Source: Jiangella mangrovi (lineage in GTDB: Bacteria; Actinomycetota; Actinomycetes; Jiangellales; Jiangellaceae). Taken from it: a stretch of 64,000 nucleotides of DNA. How positions within the stretch are numbered: position 1 is the first letter of the stretch; every line of letters begins with the position of its first letter. The notes beneath the pieces are model-generated. The model worked only from the letters and a program-made list of their open reading frames with translations. It did no database searches and was not told the origin of the DNA. Position numbers and translations under genes: made by a program. Of the stretch, positions 17,300 through 26,570 are shown in pieces. The DNA lies in NCBI RefSeq assembly GCF_014204975.1, contig NZ_JACHMM010000001.1:2852001-2916000 (forward strand), given 5' to 3'.

Positions 17300-18162
17300 T
17301 GGGTCAGAAGATCAACCCGCACGGGTTCCGGCTGGGCATCTCCACCGACCACAAGAGCCGGTGGTTCGCCGACAGCACGACGCAGGGTCAGCGCTATCGC
17401 GACTACATCGCCGAGGACGTCGCCATCCGCAAGCTGATGACGGACGGCATGGAGCGCGCCGGCATCTCGCACGTCGACATCGAGCGCACCCGTGACCGTG
17501 TGCGCGTCGACATCCACACCGCCCGGCCGGGCATCGTCATCGGCCGCCGCGGCGTGGGCGCGGACCGCCTGCGCTCGGAGCTCGAGAAGCTCACGGGCAA
17601 GCAGGTCCAGATGAACGTCCTCGAGGTGAAGCAGCCCGAGATCGACGCTCAGCTGGTCGCGCAGGGCGTGGCCGAGCAGCTCTCGGCTCGTGTGGCGTTC
17701 CGCCGCGCGATGCGCAAGGCGCTGCAGACCACCATGCGTGCCGGTGCCAAGGGTGTCCGGATCCAGTGCTCGGGCCGTCTCGGCGGCGCCGAGATGAGCC
17801 GCTCGGAGTTCTACCGCGAGGGCCGGGTTCCGCTGCACACGCTGCGCGCCGACGTCGACTACGGCTTCTACGAGGCCCGCACCACCTTCGGCCGCATCGG
17901 CGTGAAGGTGTGGATCTACAAGGGTGACGTGAGCGGCTCCCGCGCCGAGCGCGCCGCTGAGCAGGCCGCGCAGGCCCGCGCTCAGCAGCAGCGTGGCGGC
18001 GGCGGCCGCGACGACCGCCGCGGCGGCCGTCCCGAGCGTCGTCGGCCGGGTGGCCGCGGCGACCGCGACAACGCGCCCGCCACCCAGGCTGCTCCGGCCG
18101 AGTCGACCGCGCCCCAGGCGCCGGCCGCGGACGCCGCGACCACGACGGGCCAGGAGGGCTGA
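17299..18162 (+). CDS. rpsC: 30S ribosomal protein S3, with extended C-terminus
   Basis: S3 helps form the mRNA entry channel helicase. The KH-type core is intact ([49 protein letters not shown]). At 287 residues it is longer than the typical 210-235: after WIYKGDV there is a tail of about 65 residues, first Arg/Gly-rich ([20 protein letters not shown]), then Ala/Pro/Thr-rich. The GTG start 17299 overlaps the rplV TAG by one base. Confidence 0.98.
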   Translation: MGQKINPHGFRLGISTDHKSRWFADSTTQGQRYRDYIAEDVAIRKLMTDGMERAGISHVDIERTRDRVRVDIHTARPGIVIGRRGVGADRLRSELEKLTGKQVQMNVLEVKQPEIDAQLVAQGVAEQLSARVAFRRAMRKALQTTMRAGAKGVRIQCSGRLGGAEMSRSEFYREGRVPLHTLRADVDYGFYEARTTFGRIGVKVWIYKGDVSGSRAERAAEQAAQARAQQQRGGGGRDDRRGGRPERRRPGGRGDRDNAPATQAAPAESTAPQAPAADAATTTGQEG

Positions 18163-18166
18163 GACC

Positions 18167-18586
18167 ATGCTGATCCCTCGCAAGGTCAAGCACCGCAAGC
18201 AGCACCACCCGAAGCGTCGCGGCATGGCCAAGGGCGGCACGTCGCTCGCCTTCGGTGAGTACGGCATCCAGGCGGTCGAGGGCCACTACGTGACCAACCG
18301 CCAGATCGAGGCCGCTCGTATCGCCATCACCCGGCACATCCGTCGTGGCGGCAAGGTGTGGATCAACATCTACCCGGACCGTCCGCTGACGAAGAAGCCG
18401 GCCGAGACCCGCATGGGTTCCGGCAAGGGTTCGCCGGAGTGGTGGATCGCGAACGTCAAGCCGGGCCGCGTCATGTTCGAGCTCTCGTTCCCGAACGAGA
18501 CGGTGGCTCGCGAGGCGCTGACCCGTGCGATCCACAAGCTCCCCATGAAGGCGCGCATCATCAAGCGCGAGGCAGGTGAATTCTGA
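18167..18586 (+). CDS. rplP: 50S ribosomal protein L16
   Basis: L16 organises the aminoacyl-tRNA site of the 50S subunit. The 139-residue product has [14 protein letters not shown] at the start and [20 protein letters not shown] near the end. The ATG at 18167 is 4 bases after the rpsC stop. The stop shares one base with the rpmC start. Confidence 0.99.
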   Translation: MLIPRKVKHRKQHHPKRRGMAKGGTSLAFGEYGIQAVEGHYVTNRQIEAARIAITRHIRRGGKVWINIYPDRPLTKKPAETRMGSGKGSPEWWIANVKPGRVMFELSFPNETVAREALTRAIHKLPMKARIIKREAGEF

Positions 18587-19011
18587 TGGCGATCGGTTCG
18601 AAGAACCTCGACGCCGTGTCGCTGCGCGACCGCTCGGACGACGAGCTGGTCGAGGAGCTGCAGAAGGCCAAGGAGTCGCTGTTCAACCTGCGGTTCCAGG
18701 GTGCCACCGGCCAGCTCGAGAGCCACGGCCGGCTGAAGGCCGTCCGTCGCGACATCGCGCGCATCTACACGATCATGCGAGAGCGCGAGCTCGGCATCGT
18801 CGCCGTCGTGGCGCCGGCCGAGTCGACGAAGGCGGCGGTGAAGGCCGAGAAGGCTGAGGCCAAGGCCGAGCCGAAGAAGGCCGCGGCGAAGAAGACCGCA
18901 GCCAAGGCCGAGGTCAAGGCCGACGACGACGCCGAGGCGCCGAAGAAGGCCGCGCCGCGCAAGCGGACGACCAAGAAGGCCGCCGCTTCTGCTGAGGACG
19001 GTGCCGAGTGA
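18586..19011 (+). CDS. rpmC: 50S ribosomal protein L29, with long Ala/Lys tail
   Basis: L29 lies at the tunnel exit next to L23. The core (about residues 8-65; [20 protein letters not shown] and [14 protein letters not shown]) is normal. The protein is 141 residues, about twice the common length, because of a tail from about residue 80 made of repeated Ala-Lys-Glu blocks ([20 protein letters not shown]) ending [16 protein letters not shown]. The tail resembles histone-H1-like or disordered nucleic-acid-binding extensions. The tail keeps the reading frame and codon use of the core, so it looks genuine. It is coupled to rplP (one base) and rpsQ (four bases). Confidence 0.95.
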   Translation: MAIGSKNLDAVSLRDRSDDELVEELQKAKESLFNLRFQGATGQLESHGRLKAVRRDIARIYTIMRERELGIVAVVAPAESTKAAVKAEKAEAKAEPKKAAAKKTAAKAEVKADDDAEAPKKAAPRKRTTKKAAASAEDGAE

Positions 19012-19325
19012 GCCCCGCGAACAAGGAAGAGAACGTGACCGAGAGCCCGAAGACCGCCGGGAGTGCCCCGGGCGGCCGTGGCTACCGCAAGACCCGCCAG
19101 GGCGTGGTGGTCAGCGACAAGATGGACAAGACCGTCGTCGTCACCGTCGAGGACCGCTTCAAGCACCCGCTCTACGGCAAGGTCGTCCGTCGGTCGAGCA
19201 AGCTGAAGGCCCACGACGAGCAGAACACCGCCGGCATCGGCGACCGCGTCCTGCTCATGGAGACCCGTCCGCTGTCGGCCACGAAGCGCTGGCGCGTCGT
19301 GGAGATCATCGAGAAGGCGAAGTAG
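19008..19325 (+). CDS. rpsQ: 30S ribosomal protein S17
   Basis: S17 is an early 30S binder (16S 5' domain). The core [19 protein letters not shown] and [18 protein letters not shown] is diagnostic. Start GTG 19008 overlaps the rpmC stop (GTGA), giving 105 residues. An internal GTG at 19035 with AAGGAAGAG upstream is an alternative giving 96 residues; the extended N-terminus ([13 protein letters not shown]) resembles that of other actinobacterial S17, so I keep the longer form. Confidence 0.95.
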   Translation: MSPANKEENVTESPKTAGSAPGGRGYRKTRQGVVVSDKMDKTVVVTVEDRFKHPLYGKVVRRSSKLKAHDEQNTAGIGDRVLLMETRPLSATKRWRVVEIIEKAK

Positions 19326-19332
19326 GAGCGAG

Positions 19333-19701
19333 ATGATTCAGCAGGAGTCGCGACTGCGCGTCGCCGACAACACCGGTGCCAAGGAGCTCTTGTGCATCCG
19401 TGTTCTCGGTGGCTCCGGTCGGCGATACGCCGGCATCGGTGATGTCATCGTGGCCACCGTCAAGGACGCCATCCCCGGCGGCGCGGTCAAGAAGGGTGAC
19501 GTCGTCAAGGCCGTGGTCGTGCGGACCGTCAAGGAGCGCCGCCGTCCGGACGGCTCCTACATCCGCTTCGACGAGAACGCGGCTGTGATCATCAGGGACG
19601 GTGGCGACCCGCGGGGTACCCGTATCTTCGGGCCCGTCGGCCGCGAGCTGCGAGACAAGCGCTTCATGCGCATCATCTCGCTCGCCCCGGAGGTGTTGTG
19701 A
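19333..19701 (+). CDS. rplN: 50S ribosomal protein L14
   Basis: L14 forms an intersubunit bridge and binds the silencing factor RsfS. Length 122. [18 protein letters not shown] and [26 protein letters not shown] match the family. The start is 7 bases after rpsQ; the end overlaps the rplX start by four bases. Confidence 0.99.
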   Translation: MIQQESRLRVADNTGAKELLCIRVLGGSGRRYAGIGDVIVATVKDAIPGGAVKKGDVVKAVVVRTVKERRRPDGSYIRFDENAAVIIRDGGDPRGTRIFGPVGRELRDKRFMRIISLAPEVL

Positions 19702-20042
19702 ACATGAAGATCAAGAAGGGTGACAAGGTCGTCGTCATCGCCGGCAAGGACAAGGGCCTGGTGGGCAAGGTCATCGCGGCCTACCCGCGCCAGGATCGTG
19801 TCCTCGTCGAGGGCGTCAACCGCATCACCAAGCACACGAAGCCGACCCAGACCGCCCGCGGTACGCAGCAGTCCGGCGGGATCGTGCACCAGGAAGCGCC
19901 GATCCACGTCTCGAACGTGCAGATCGCCGTCGAGGCGGACGTGGACGGCAAGAAGAAGACGGTCGGGACCCGCGTCGGGTACCGCATCGACGACAACGGC
20001 AACAAGGTCCGGTTCGCGAAGCGCACCGGTGAGGACATCTGA
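19698..20042 (+). CDS. rplX: 50S ribosomal protein L24
   Basis: L24 starts 50S assembly and lies at the tunnel exit. The KOW motif [19 protein letters not shown] is at the N-terminus; length is 114. GTG 19698 (coupled to rplN) gives [12 protein letters not shown] 19704 is an alternative two codons in. The stop shares a base with the rplE start. Confidence 0.97.
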   Translation: MNMKIKKGDKVVVIAGKDKGLVGKVIAAYPRQDRVLVEGVNRITKHTKPTQTARGTQQSGGIVHQEAPIHVSNVQIAVEADVDGKKKTVGTRVGYRIDDNGNKVRFAKRTGEDI

Positions 20043-20611
20043 TGACCACCACCACTGAGACCCGTGCGCTGCCGCGGCTCAAGCAGCGCTACCGCGAGGA
20101 GATCATCGCGGCGCTGCGCGAGCAGTTCCAGATCGCGAACGTCATGCAGGTGCCGACCGTCACCAAGGTCGTCGTCAACATGGGTGTCGGCGAGGCCGCC
20201 CGCGACGCGAAGCTCATCGAGGGCGCCGTCGCCGACCTCGCGGCCATCACCGGTCAGCGGCCGTCGGTCACCAAGGCGCGCAAGTCCATCGCGCAGTTCA
20301 AGCTGCGCGAGGGCATGCCCATCGGTGCGCACGCCACGCTGCGTGGCGACCGCATGTGGGAGTTCCTGGACCGCCTGGTGACCATCGCGCTGCCCCGCAT
20401 CCGGGACTTCCGCGGCCTGTCGGGCAAGCAGTTCGACGGCAACGGGAACTACACCTTCGGCCTGAACGAGCAGTCGATGTTCCACGAGATCGACCAGGAC
20501 AGGATCGACCGGGTCCGCGGCATGGACATCACGGTCGTCACGACCGCGACCAACGACGACCAGGGTCGGGCGCTGCTCAAGCTGCTCGGTTTCCCGTTCA
20601 AGGAGAACTGA
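20042..20611 (+). CDS. rplE: 50S ribosomal protein L5
   Basis: L5 binds 5S rRNA and contacts the P-site tRNA. The 189-residue product has [26 protein letters not shown] and [13 protein letters not shown] segments (here [15 protein letters not shown]). Coupled to rplX by a one-base overlap. Confidence 0.99.
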   Translation: MTTTTETRALPRLKQRYREEIIAALREQFQIANVMQVPTVTKVVVNMGVGEAARDAKLIEGAVADLAAITGQRPSVTKARKSIAQFKLREGMPIGAHATLRGDRMWEFLDRLVTIALPRIRDFRGLSGKQFDGNGNYTFGLNEQSMFHEIDQDRIDRVRGMDITVVTTATNDDQGRALLKLLGFPFKEN

Positions 20612-20612
20612 C

Positions 20613-20798
20613 GTGGCGAAGAAGGCTCTTGTCATCAAGGCTGCGCGCAAGCCCAAGTTCGCGGTGCGCGCGTACACCCGGTGCCAGAAGTGCGGTCGTC
20701 CGCACTCGGTGTACCGCAAGTTCGGGCTGTGCCGTGTGTGCCTTCGCGAGATGGCGCACCGCGGCGAGCTGCCGGGCGTGACCAAGTCCAGCTGGTAA
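20613..20798 (+). CDS. rpsN: 30S ribosomal protein S14, zinc (type Z) form
   Basis: The 61-residue zinc form carries CQKCGRPH and CRVCLRE, two CxxC pairs that bind zinc. It sits in the spc cluster where the primary zinc form normally lies; many actinobacteria also keep a zinc-free paralogue induced by zinc shortage, not seen here. The GTG start is one base after the rplE stop. Confidence 0.99.
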   Translation: MAKKALVIKAARKPKFAVRAYTRCQKCGRPHSVYRKFGLCRVCLREMAHRGELPGVTKSSW

Positions 20799-20875
20799 GT
20801 GACCCAGCAGCCCGACCCATCTGATCGTCACAGGTCCGCCCAGCGGAAACCACGACGGGAAAGCGGCAACCACAC

Positions 20876-21283
20876 ATGACCATGACCGACCCGATCGCAG
20901 ACATGCTCACCCGTCTGCGCAACGCCAACACGGCCCACCACGACACCGTGGCGATGCCGCACAGCAAGATCAAGGTGCACATCGCCGAGATCCTCAAGCA
21001 GCAGGGCTACATCGCGGGTTTCTCCGTGCAGGAGCCGGCTGAGGGTGCCGTGGGCAAGTCGCTCGAGCTCACCCTGAAGTACGGCCCGTCCCGCGAGCGC
21101 TCGATCGCCGGCATCCGCCGCGTCAGCAAGCCGGGTCTGCGGGTCTACGCGAAGGCCACCAACATGCCGCGCGTGCTCGGCGGGCTGGGCATCGCCATCA
21201 TCTCCACGTCGCAGGGCCTGCTCACGGGCCAGGCGGCATCCAAGCAGGGTGTGGGCGGGGAAGTCCTCGCCTACGTCTGGTAA
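20876..21283 (+). CDS. rpsH: 30S ribosomal protein S8
   Basis: S8 is a primary 16S binder and in several bacteria a translational repressor of the spc operon. Length 135. [20 protein letters not shown] and [20 protein letters not shown] are typical. A 77-base gap separates it from rpsN, the longest gap in this stretch. Confidence 0.99.
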   Translation: MTMTDPIADMLTRLRNANTAHHDTVAMPHSKIKVHIAEILKQQGYIAGFSVQEPAEGAVGKSLELTLKYGPSRERSIAGIRRVSKPGLRVYAKATNMPRVLGGLGIAIISTSQGLLTGQAASKQGVGGEVLAYVW

Positions 21284-21303
21284 CGGGAAAGGAGCGGACA
21301 CTC

Positions 21304-21843
21304 ATGTCGCGTATCGGCAAGCTCCCGATCCCCGTTCCCTCGGGCGTCAAGGTCGACATCTCCGGCCGCGCGCTCACGGTCACGGGCCCCAAGGGCACGC
21401 TGAACCACACGCTGCCCGAGGTCATCGGCGTCGAGCAGGGCGAGGACGGCACTCTGCAGGTCCTGCGTCCCGACGACGAGCGTGAGAGCAAGGCGCTGCA
21501 CGGCCTCACCCGCACGCTGGTGTCCAACATGGTCACCGGCGTCACCGAGGGCTACGTGAAGAAGCTCGAGATCGTCGGCGTCGGCTACCGCGTCACCGCC
21601 AAGGGCCAGAACCTCGAGTTCGCCCTCGGCTTCAGCCACCCGGTCGTCATCGAGCCGCCCGAGGGCATCACGTTCGCCGTCGAGTCCCCGACCAAGTTCT
21701 CGGTGCAGGGCATCGACAAGCAGAAGGTCGGCGAGATCGCGGCGAACATCCGCAAGATCCGCAAGCCCGAGCCGTACAAGGGCAAGGGCGTGCGCTACGA
21801 GGGCGAGCGCGTCCGGCGCAAGGTCGGAAAGGCTGGGAAGTAA
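21304..21843 (+). CDS. rplF: 50S ribosomal protein L6
   Basis: L6 lies near the factor-binding site. The 179-residue product has both L6 repeats: [14 protein letters not shown] at the start and [20 protein letters not shown] at the end. The ATG at 21304 is preceded by AAAGGAG. rplR starts three bases after the stop. Confidence 0.99.
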   Translation: MSRIGKLPIPVPSGVKVDISGRALTVTGPKGTLNHTLPEVIGVEQGEDGTLQVLRPDDERESKALHGLTRTLVSNMVTGVTEGYVKKLEIVGVGYRVTAKGQNLEFALGFSHPVVIEPPEGITFAVESPTKFSVQGIDKQKVGEIAANIRKIRKPEPYKGKGVRYEGERVRRKVGKAGK

Positions 21844-21846
21844 CAC

Positions 21847-22230
21847 ATGGGCATCGCGATCAATCGCCACATCAAGAAGGGCGACAAGCGGGTGGCCCGC
21901 GACCGCCGGCACCTGCGGGTCCGGAAGAAGGTCACGGGCACGGCCGAGCGGCCGCGCCTGGTCGTCACCCGGTCGCTGCGGCACATGGTGGCCCAGGTCG
22001 TCGACGACGCCACCGGCCGCACCCTGGCCTCGGCCACCAGCATGGAGGCCGACCTGCGCACGCTCGACGGCGACAAGACCGCCAAGGCGCGCCGGGTGGG
22101 CGAGCTCCTCGCCGACCGGGCCAAGGCGGCCGGCGTCGAGGCCGTGGTCTTCGACCGTGGCGGCAACCAGTACCACGGCCGTGTGGCCGCGGTGGCGGAG
22201 GGCGCCCGCGAGGGCGGCCTGACGCTCTGA
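21847..22230 (+). CDS. rplR: 50S ribosomal protein L18
   Basis: L18 delivers 5S rRNA to the 50S subunit together with L5. The 127-residue product has [20 protein letters not shown] and the C-terminal [20 protein letters not shown]. It is close-packed behind rplF. Confidence 0.99.
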   Translation: MGIAINRHIKKGDKRVARDRRHLRVRKKVTGTAERPRLVVTRSLRHMVAQVVDDATGRTLASATSMEADLRTLDGDKTAKARRVGELLADRAKAAGVEAVVFDRGGNQYHGRVAAVAEGAREGGLTL

Positions 22231-22266
22231 CAGCGATCACAATCTCGAGAAGGATAGAGGGACATC

Positions 22267-22887
22267 ATGGCTGAACCCCAGCGCCGCGGTGGCGGTGCCG
22301 GTGGCGAGCGCCGCGATCGTCGTGACCGTCGCGATCGCGACAATCGTCGCGGCGACGGCGGTGCGGACAAGACCAACTACATCGAGACCGTGGTCGCCAT
22401 CAACCGCGTCGCCAAGGTCGTGCAGGGTGGCCGTCGCTTCAGCTTCACCGCTCTGGTCGTCGTCGGCGACGGCGAGGGCACCGTGGGCGTCGGCTACGGC
22501 AAGGCCAAGGAGGTGCCCTCGGCCATCGCCAAGGGTGTCGAGGAGGCCAAGAAGCAGTTCTTCAAGGTGCCGCGGATCCAGGGGACCATCCCCCACCCCG
22601 TCCAGGGTGAGAAGGCCGCCGGCGTCGTGCTGCTTCGCCCGGCGTCGCCCGGTACCGGCGTCATCGCCGGTGGCCCGGTGCGCGCCGTCCTGGAGGCCGC
22701 GGGCGTCCACGACGTCCTGAGCAAGTCGCTCGGCTCGTCCAACGCCATCAACATCGTGCACGCCACGGTGGAGGCGCTGCGCTCGCTCGAGCGTCCGGAG
22801 CAGGTGGCGGCGCGCCGCGGCCTGCCGCTCGAGGACGTCGCCCCGGCCGCGCTGCTGCGCGCCCAGGCCGCGGGAGCGTCCGCATGA
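22267..22887 (+). CDS. rpsE: 30S ribosomal protein S5
   Basis: S5 belongs to the mRNA entry helicase and affects accuracy. The 206-residue product has the dsRBD-like core [17 protein letters not shown] and [20 protein letters not shown] 25-residue Arg/Asp-rich N-terminal lead precedes the core. The end overlaps rpmD by four bases. Confidence 0.99.
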   Translation: MAEPQRRGGGAGGERRDRRDRRDRDNRRGDGGADKTNYIETVVAINRVAKVVQGGRRFSFTALVVVGDGEGTVGVGYGKAKEVPSAIAKGVEEAKKQFFKVPRIQGTIPHPVQGEKAAGVVLLRPASPGTGVIAGGPVRAVLEAAGVHDVLSKSLGSSNAINIVHATVEALRSLERPEQVAARRGLPLEDVAPAALLRAQAAGASA

Positions 22888-23066
22888 GCGGGCAGCTGAA
22901 GGTCCGTCAGGTCAAGAGCCCGATCGGCGGGACGTCGTCCCAGCGCAACACCCTGCGCTCGCTCGGCCTGAAGCGGATCGGACACGAGGTCATCAAGGAC
23001 GACCGCCCCGAGATCCGGGGCATGGTCAAGACGGTGGCGCACCTGGTCACCGTCGAGGAGGTCTGA
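22884..23066 (+). CDS. rpmD: 50S ribosomal protein L30
   Basis: A 60-residue L30: [20 protein letters not shown] and GLKRIGHEV are the family core. The ATG overlaps the rpsE stop (ATGA), and rplO starts 3 bases after its own stop. Confidence 0.98.
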   Translation: MSGQLKVRQVKSPIGGTSSQRNTLRSLGLKRIGHEVIKDDRPEIRGMVKTVAHLVTVEEV

Positions 23067-23069
23067 GGC

Positions 23070-23519
23070 ATGAGCAACTCGCCGCTGAAGCCGCACCACC
23101 TGCGGCCGGCCCCCGGCGCCAAGACCCCGAAGACCCGTGTGGGTCGCGGTGAGGCGTCGAAGGGCAAGACCGCGGGTCGCGGCACCAAGGGCACGAAGGC
23201 CCGCTACCAGGTGCCGGCCCGCTTCGAGGGTGGGCAGATGCCGCTGCACATGCGCCTGCCGAAGCTGAAGGGGTTCAAGAACCCGTTCCGCGTCGAGTTC
23301 CAGGTCGTGAACCTGGACAAGCTGGCGGCGCTGTACCCGGAGGGTGGGGACGTCACCGTCGACGACCTCGTCACCAAGGGCGCCGTGCGAGCCGGCAAGC
23401 CGGTCAAGGTTCTGGGCACCGGTGAGATCTCCGTTGCGCTGCGAGTGAACGCCAACGCGTTCTCGACCAGCGCCAAGGAGAAGATCACCGCTGCTGGGGG
23501 CACCGCCACCGAGGTGTAG
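23070..23519 (+). CDS. rplO: 50S ribosomal protein L15
   Basis: L15 is a late 50S assembly protein. The 149-residue product begins with the Gly/Lys-rich [20 protein letters not shown] segment and continues with [15 protein letters not shown]. It is the last ribosomal gene before secY. Confidence 0.99.
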   Translation: MSNSPLKPHHLRPAPGAKTPKTRVGRGEASKGKTAGRGTKGTKARYQVPARFEGGQMPLHMRLPKLKGFKNPFRVEFQVVNLDKLAALYPEGGDVTVDDLVTKGAVRAGKPVKVLGTGEISVALRVNANAFSTSAKEKITAAGGTATEV

Positions 23520-23550
23520 GCGCCCCGCACCGGCGTGTACGAACGGTTCC

Positions 23551-23587
23551 GAGAGCGTCCTGCCGTCTTACGGACGACAGGCGCTTT
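23551..23587 (+). terminator. Hairpin between rplO and secY
   Basis: An imperfect stem of about 15 bp (gagagcgtcctgccgtc with ggacgacaggcgctttc, one bulge and mismatches) lies 32 bases after rplO. A TACCGT box at 23611-23616 follows, so secY may have both read-through from the ribosomal operon and a promoter of its own. Confidence 0.45.
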
Positions 23588-23688
23588 CGGTCGTTCGGAC
23601 CCGGCGGTGTTACCGTCTGTTCCGTCCGTACCACCGCGTCGGCCACGACCCCGTCGTCTCCGCCGTCGGCCCCGCAGGAGGCCCTGAA

Positions 23689-24993
23689 GTGCTCAGAGTG
23701 TTCGCGCAGGCGTTCCGTACACCTGACCTGCGCCAGAAGTTGTTGTTCACGCTGGGCATCATCGCGATCTTCCGCGTCGGCTCGGTGCTGCCCACACCCG
23801 GCGTCGACGTGCCGGCGGTACGCACCTGTGTGGACCTCGCGGGCAACGAGGGCATCTACGGGATGCTCAACCTGTTCTCCGGTGGCGCGATGCTGCAGCT
23901 CGCGGTCTTCGCGCTCGGCATCATCCCGTACATCACCGCCAGCATCATCCTGCAGCTGCTGACGGTGGTCATCCCTCGCATCGAGGCACTCCGCAAGGAG
24001 GGCGCGTCGGGGCAGGCACAGATCACGCAGTACACCCGCTACCTCACCATCGGCCTGGCGCTGCTGCAGGCGACGACCATCGTCACGCTCGCCCGCCGCG
24101 GGCAGTTCTTCCCGAACTGCCCCGAAGAGGTCCTGCAGGACGACTCGCTCACCACCGCCGCCATCATGATCATCGTGATGACCGCCGGCACCGGTCTGGT
24201 CATGTGGCTGGGCGAGCTCATCACCGACCGCGGCGTCGGCAACGGCATGTCGCTGCTGATCTTCACGCAGATCGTGGCCAGCGTGCCGAGCATGTTCTGG
24301 AGCATCCAGACCAGCCGCGGCTGGGGCGTCTTCGGCCTGGTCGTCGTGGTCGCGCTCATCGTCGTCGCGCTCATCGTCTTCGTCGAACAGGCACAGCGGC
24401 GCATCCCCGTCCAGTACGCCAAGCGCATGGTCGGCAGGCGCATGTACGGCGGCTCGGCCACGTACATCCCCCTGAAGATCAACCAGGCGGGCGTCATCCC
24501 GGTCATCTTCGCCTCGTCGCTGCTGTACATCCCGCTGCTGGCGGCACAGTTCAACCAGACGTCCAGCTGGGCGCTGTGGATCCAGGACAACTTCACCCGC
24601 GGCAACCACCCCGCCTACATCGCGGCGTACTTCCTGCTCATCGTCGGGTTCGCGTTCTTCTACGTGTCCATCACGTTCAACCCGAAGGACATCTCCGACA
24701 ACATGAAGCGCTACGGCGGCTTCGTGCCGGGCATCCGTGCCGGCCGGGCCACCGAGGAGTACCTCGCCTACGTGCTCAACCGCATCACCTCGGCCGGCGC
24801 CATCTACCTGGCTCTCGTGGCACTGCTGCCACTCCTGGCGTTCAACGTGCTGAACCCCGCCGACGGCGGGCAGTCGTTCAACAACATGTTCGGCGGCACG
24901 TCGATCCTCATCATGGTGGGTGTCGGTCTGCAGACCGTGCAGCAGATCGAGAGCCAGCTGCAGCAGCGCAACTACGAGGGGTTCCTGCGGTGA
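23689..24993 (+). CDS. secY: Protein translocase channel subunit SecY
   Basis: SecY is the membrane pore of the Sec machinery. Its 434 residues include the ten expected hydrophobic segments. GIIPYITASIILQLLTVVIP marks the second helix region and MPGIRAG-type sequence (FVPGIRAGRATEEYL) the cytoplasmic loop. The GTG start at 23689 has GCAGGAGG upstream. The stop overlaps the adk GTG start by four bases. Confidence 0.99.
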   Translation: MLRVFAQAFRTPDLRQKLLFTLGIIAIFRVGSVLPTPGVDVPAVRTCVDLAGNEGIYGMLNLFSGGAMLQLAVFALGIIPYITASIILQLLTVVIPRIEALRKEGASGQAQITQYTRYLTIGLALLQATTIVTLARRGQFFPNCPEEVLQDDSLTTAAIMIIVMTAGTGLVMWLGELITDRGVGNGMSLLIFTQIVASVPSMFWSIQTSRGWGVFGLVVVVALIVVALIVFVEQAQRRIPVQYAKRMVGRRMYGGSATYIPLKINQAGVIPVIFASSLLYIPLLAAQFNQTSSWALWIQDNFTRGNHPAYIAAYFLLIVGFAFFYVSITFNPKDISDNMKRYGGFVPGIRAGRATEEYLAYVLNRITSAGAIYLALVALLPLLAFNVLNPADGGQSFNNMFGGTSILIMVGVGLQTVQQIESQLQQRNYEGFLR

Positions 24994-25571
24994 CGCGACT
25001 GCTCATCATGGGCCCGCCGGGCGCGGGCAAGGGCACACAGGCCGAGCTGGTGGCCAAGCGCTTCGCGGTGCCGGCCATCTCGACGGGCGACATCTTCCGG
25101 TCCAACATCGCCAATGAGACCGACCTCGGCCGTCAGGTGAAGGACATCCTCGACTCCGGGCGTTACGTGCCGGACGAGCTGACCAACGAGGTCGTCCGCG
25201 ACCGCCTCTCGCAGTCCGACGTCGCCGACGGCTTCCTGCTCGACGGCTACCCGCGCACGCTCGCCCAGGTCGAGTTCCTCGACAAGGTGCTGGCCGAGCA
25301 GGGGAGCGAGCTCGACCACGTCATCGTCCTCAACGTCGACGTCGACGAGGTCGTCAAGCGGCTGCACGAGCGGGCCATCAAGGAAGGTCGCGAGGACGAC
25401 ACCCCCGAGACCATCCGGAGCCGGCAGGAGCTCTACCTCGAGCAGACGGCGCCGCTGATCGCCGTCTACCGCGACCGTGGCCTGGTCTTCGAGGTCGACG
25501 GCCTCGGCAGCGTCGACGACGTCCAGCGCCGGGTGGCCGAGGCGATCGAGCAGCCGCCGCAGCCGCACTGA
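24990..25571 (+). CDS. adk: Adenylate kinase, short form
   Basis: Adk interconverts ATP + AMP and 2 ADP. The P-loop GPPGAGKGTQA is at residues 8-18, STGDIFRSNI and DGYPRTLAQ follow. The 193-residue length and the direct step from HERAIKEGREDDTPE to the final helices show that the large LID insertion is missing, as in other actinobacteria. The GTG start is inside the secY stop (GTGA). Confidence 0.98.
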   Translation: MTRLLIMGPPGAGKGTQAELVAKRFAVPAISTGDIFRSNIANETDLGRQVKDILDSGRYVPDELTNEVVRDRLSQSDVADGFLLDGYPRTLAQVEFLDKVLAEQGSELDHVIVLNVDVDEVVKRLHERAIKEGREDDTPETIRSRQELYLEQTAPLIAVYRDRGLVFEVDGLGSVDDVQRRVAEAIEQPPQPH

Positions 25572-25584
25572 CCCCGTCGTCCCC

Positions 25585-26394
25585 ATGATCGAGATCAAGT
25601 CGCCGGAGCAGCTGGCCGGCATGCGCGCGGCCGGGCTGGTCGTGGCCGAGATCCACGAGGTGATGCGCGCGGCCATCGTGCCGTGCGCCACCCCGCTGGA
25701 CCTCGACGCGATCGCCCGGCGCGAGCTGGCCGCCCGCGGCGCCACGTCGAACTTCCTGGGCTACGGCGGCTTCCCGGCGACGGTGTGCGTCTCGGTCAAC
25801 GACGTTGTCGTCCACGGCATCCCCGACGCCACCCCGTTCGCCGACGGCGACATCGTCTCGCTCGACTTCGGCGCCGTCCTGCACGGCTGGCACGGCGACT
25901 CCGCTGTGACGGTGCCGGTCGGCTCCGTGCCGGCCGAGGTCGCCAAGCTCCTCACCGACTGTGACGACGCACTGTGGTCCGGCATCGCCGCCATGACGGC
26001 CGGCCGCCGGGTGCGCGACATCGGCACCGCCATCGAGAAGACCATCGTCGAGCGCGGCCCCTACGGCATCGTCGAGGAGTACGGCGGGCACGGCATCGGC
26101 ACCGCCATGCACCAGGACCCGCACGTCATGAACTACCGCAGCCGCCAGCGCGGCCCGAAGCTCGTGCCCGGCCTGTGCCTCGCGGTCGAGCCGATGATCA
26201 CCATGGGCGGCCCCGAGACCCACGTCCTCGCCGACGAGTGGACGGTCAAGACCGACGACGGCTCCTGGGCGGCTCACTTCGAGCACAGCATCGCCGTCAC
26301 CCCCGAGGGCCCCTGGGTCCTCACCGCGCTCGACGGCGGCGCCGCCCGGCTCGCCGAGCTCGGGGTCCCGGCCGCCGCCGCCCACCGCGCCTGA
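25585..26394 (+). CDS. map: Methionine aminopeptidase type I
   Basis: Map removes the initiator methionine from nascent proteins. The five metal ligands are visible: Asp in SLDFGAV, Asp in HGDSAVT, His in GHGIGT, Glu in VEPMIT and Glu in HFEHS. The 269-residue product starts at ATG 25585, 13 bases after adk. In most actinobacteria infA follows map directly; here an 8.5-kb island of mostly leftward genes lies between. Confidence 0.98.
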   Translation: MIEIKSPEQLAGMRAAGLVVAEIHEVMRAAIVPCATPLDLDAIARRELAARGATSNFLGYGGFPATVCVSVNDVVVHGIPDATPFADGDIVSLDFGAVLHGWHGDSAVTVPVGSVPAEVAKLLTDCDDALWSGIAAMTAGRRVRDIGTAIEKTIVERGPYGIVEEYGGHGIGTAMHQDPHVMNYRSRQRGPKLVPGLCLAVEPMITMGGPETHVLADEWTVKTDDGSWAAHFEHSIAVTPEGPWVLTALDGGAARLAELGVPAAAAHRA

Positions 26395-26430
26395 CCGGTC
26401 CGTCGTCGACCAGCCGCCCCCGCGGTCCTT

Positions 26431-26491
26431 GTTGATCATGGAGTAGGTCGGCTTCCAGGTCGCTGGGAACCCGCTTTTCCCCATGATCAAC
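26431..26491. repeat. Palindromic intergenic element, copy A
   Basis: Perfect 11-base inverted arms GTTGATCATGG (26431-26441) and CCATGATCAAC (26481-26491) flank 39 bases. The left interior (GAGTAGGTCGG) aligns with the element at 39673-39736 read on the other strand. It lies between the convergent map and permease genes and may also act as a terminator. Confidence 0.75.
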
Positions 26492-26570
26492 TCGGGTCGG
26501 GGGTGGACGCGACGACGGGGCCGGTGCGGCACCCACCCGAGCCGCACCGACCCCGCCCCGTCGATCGCCG

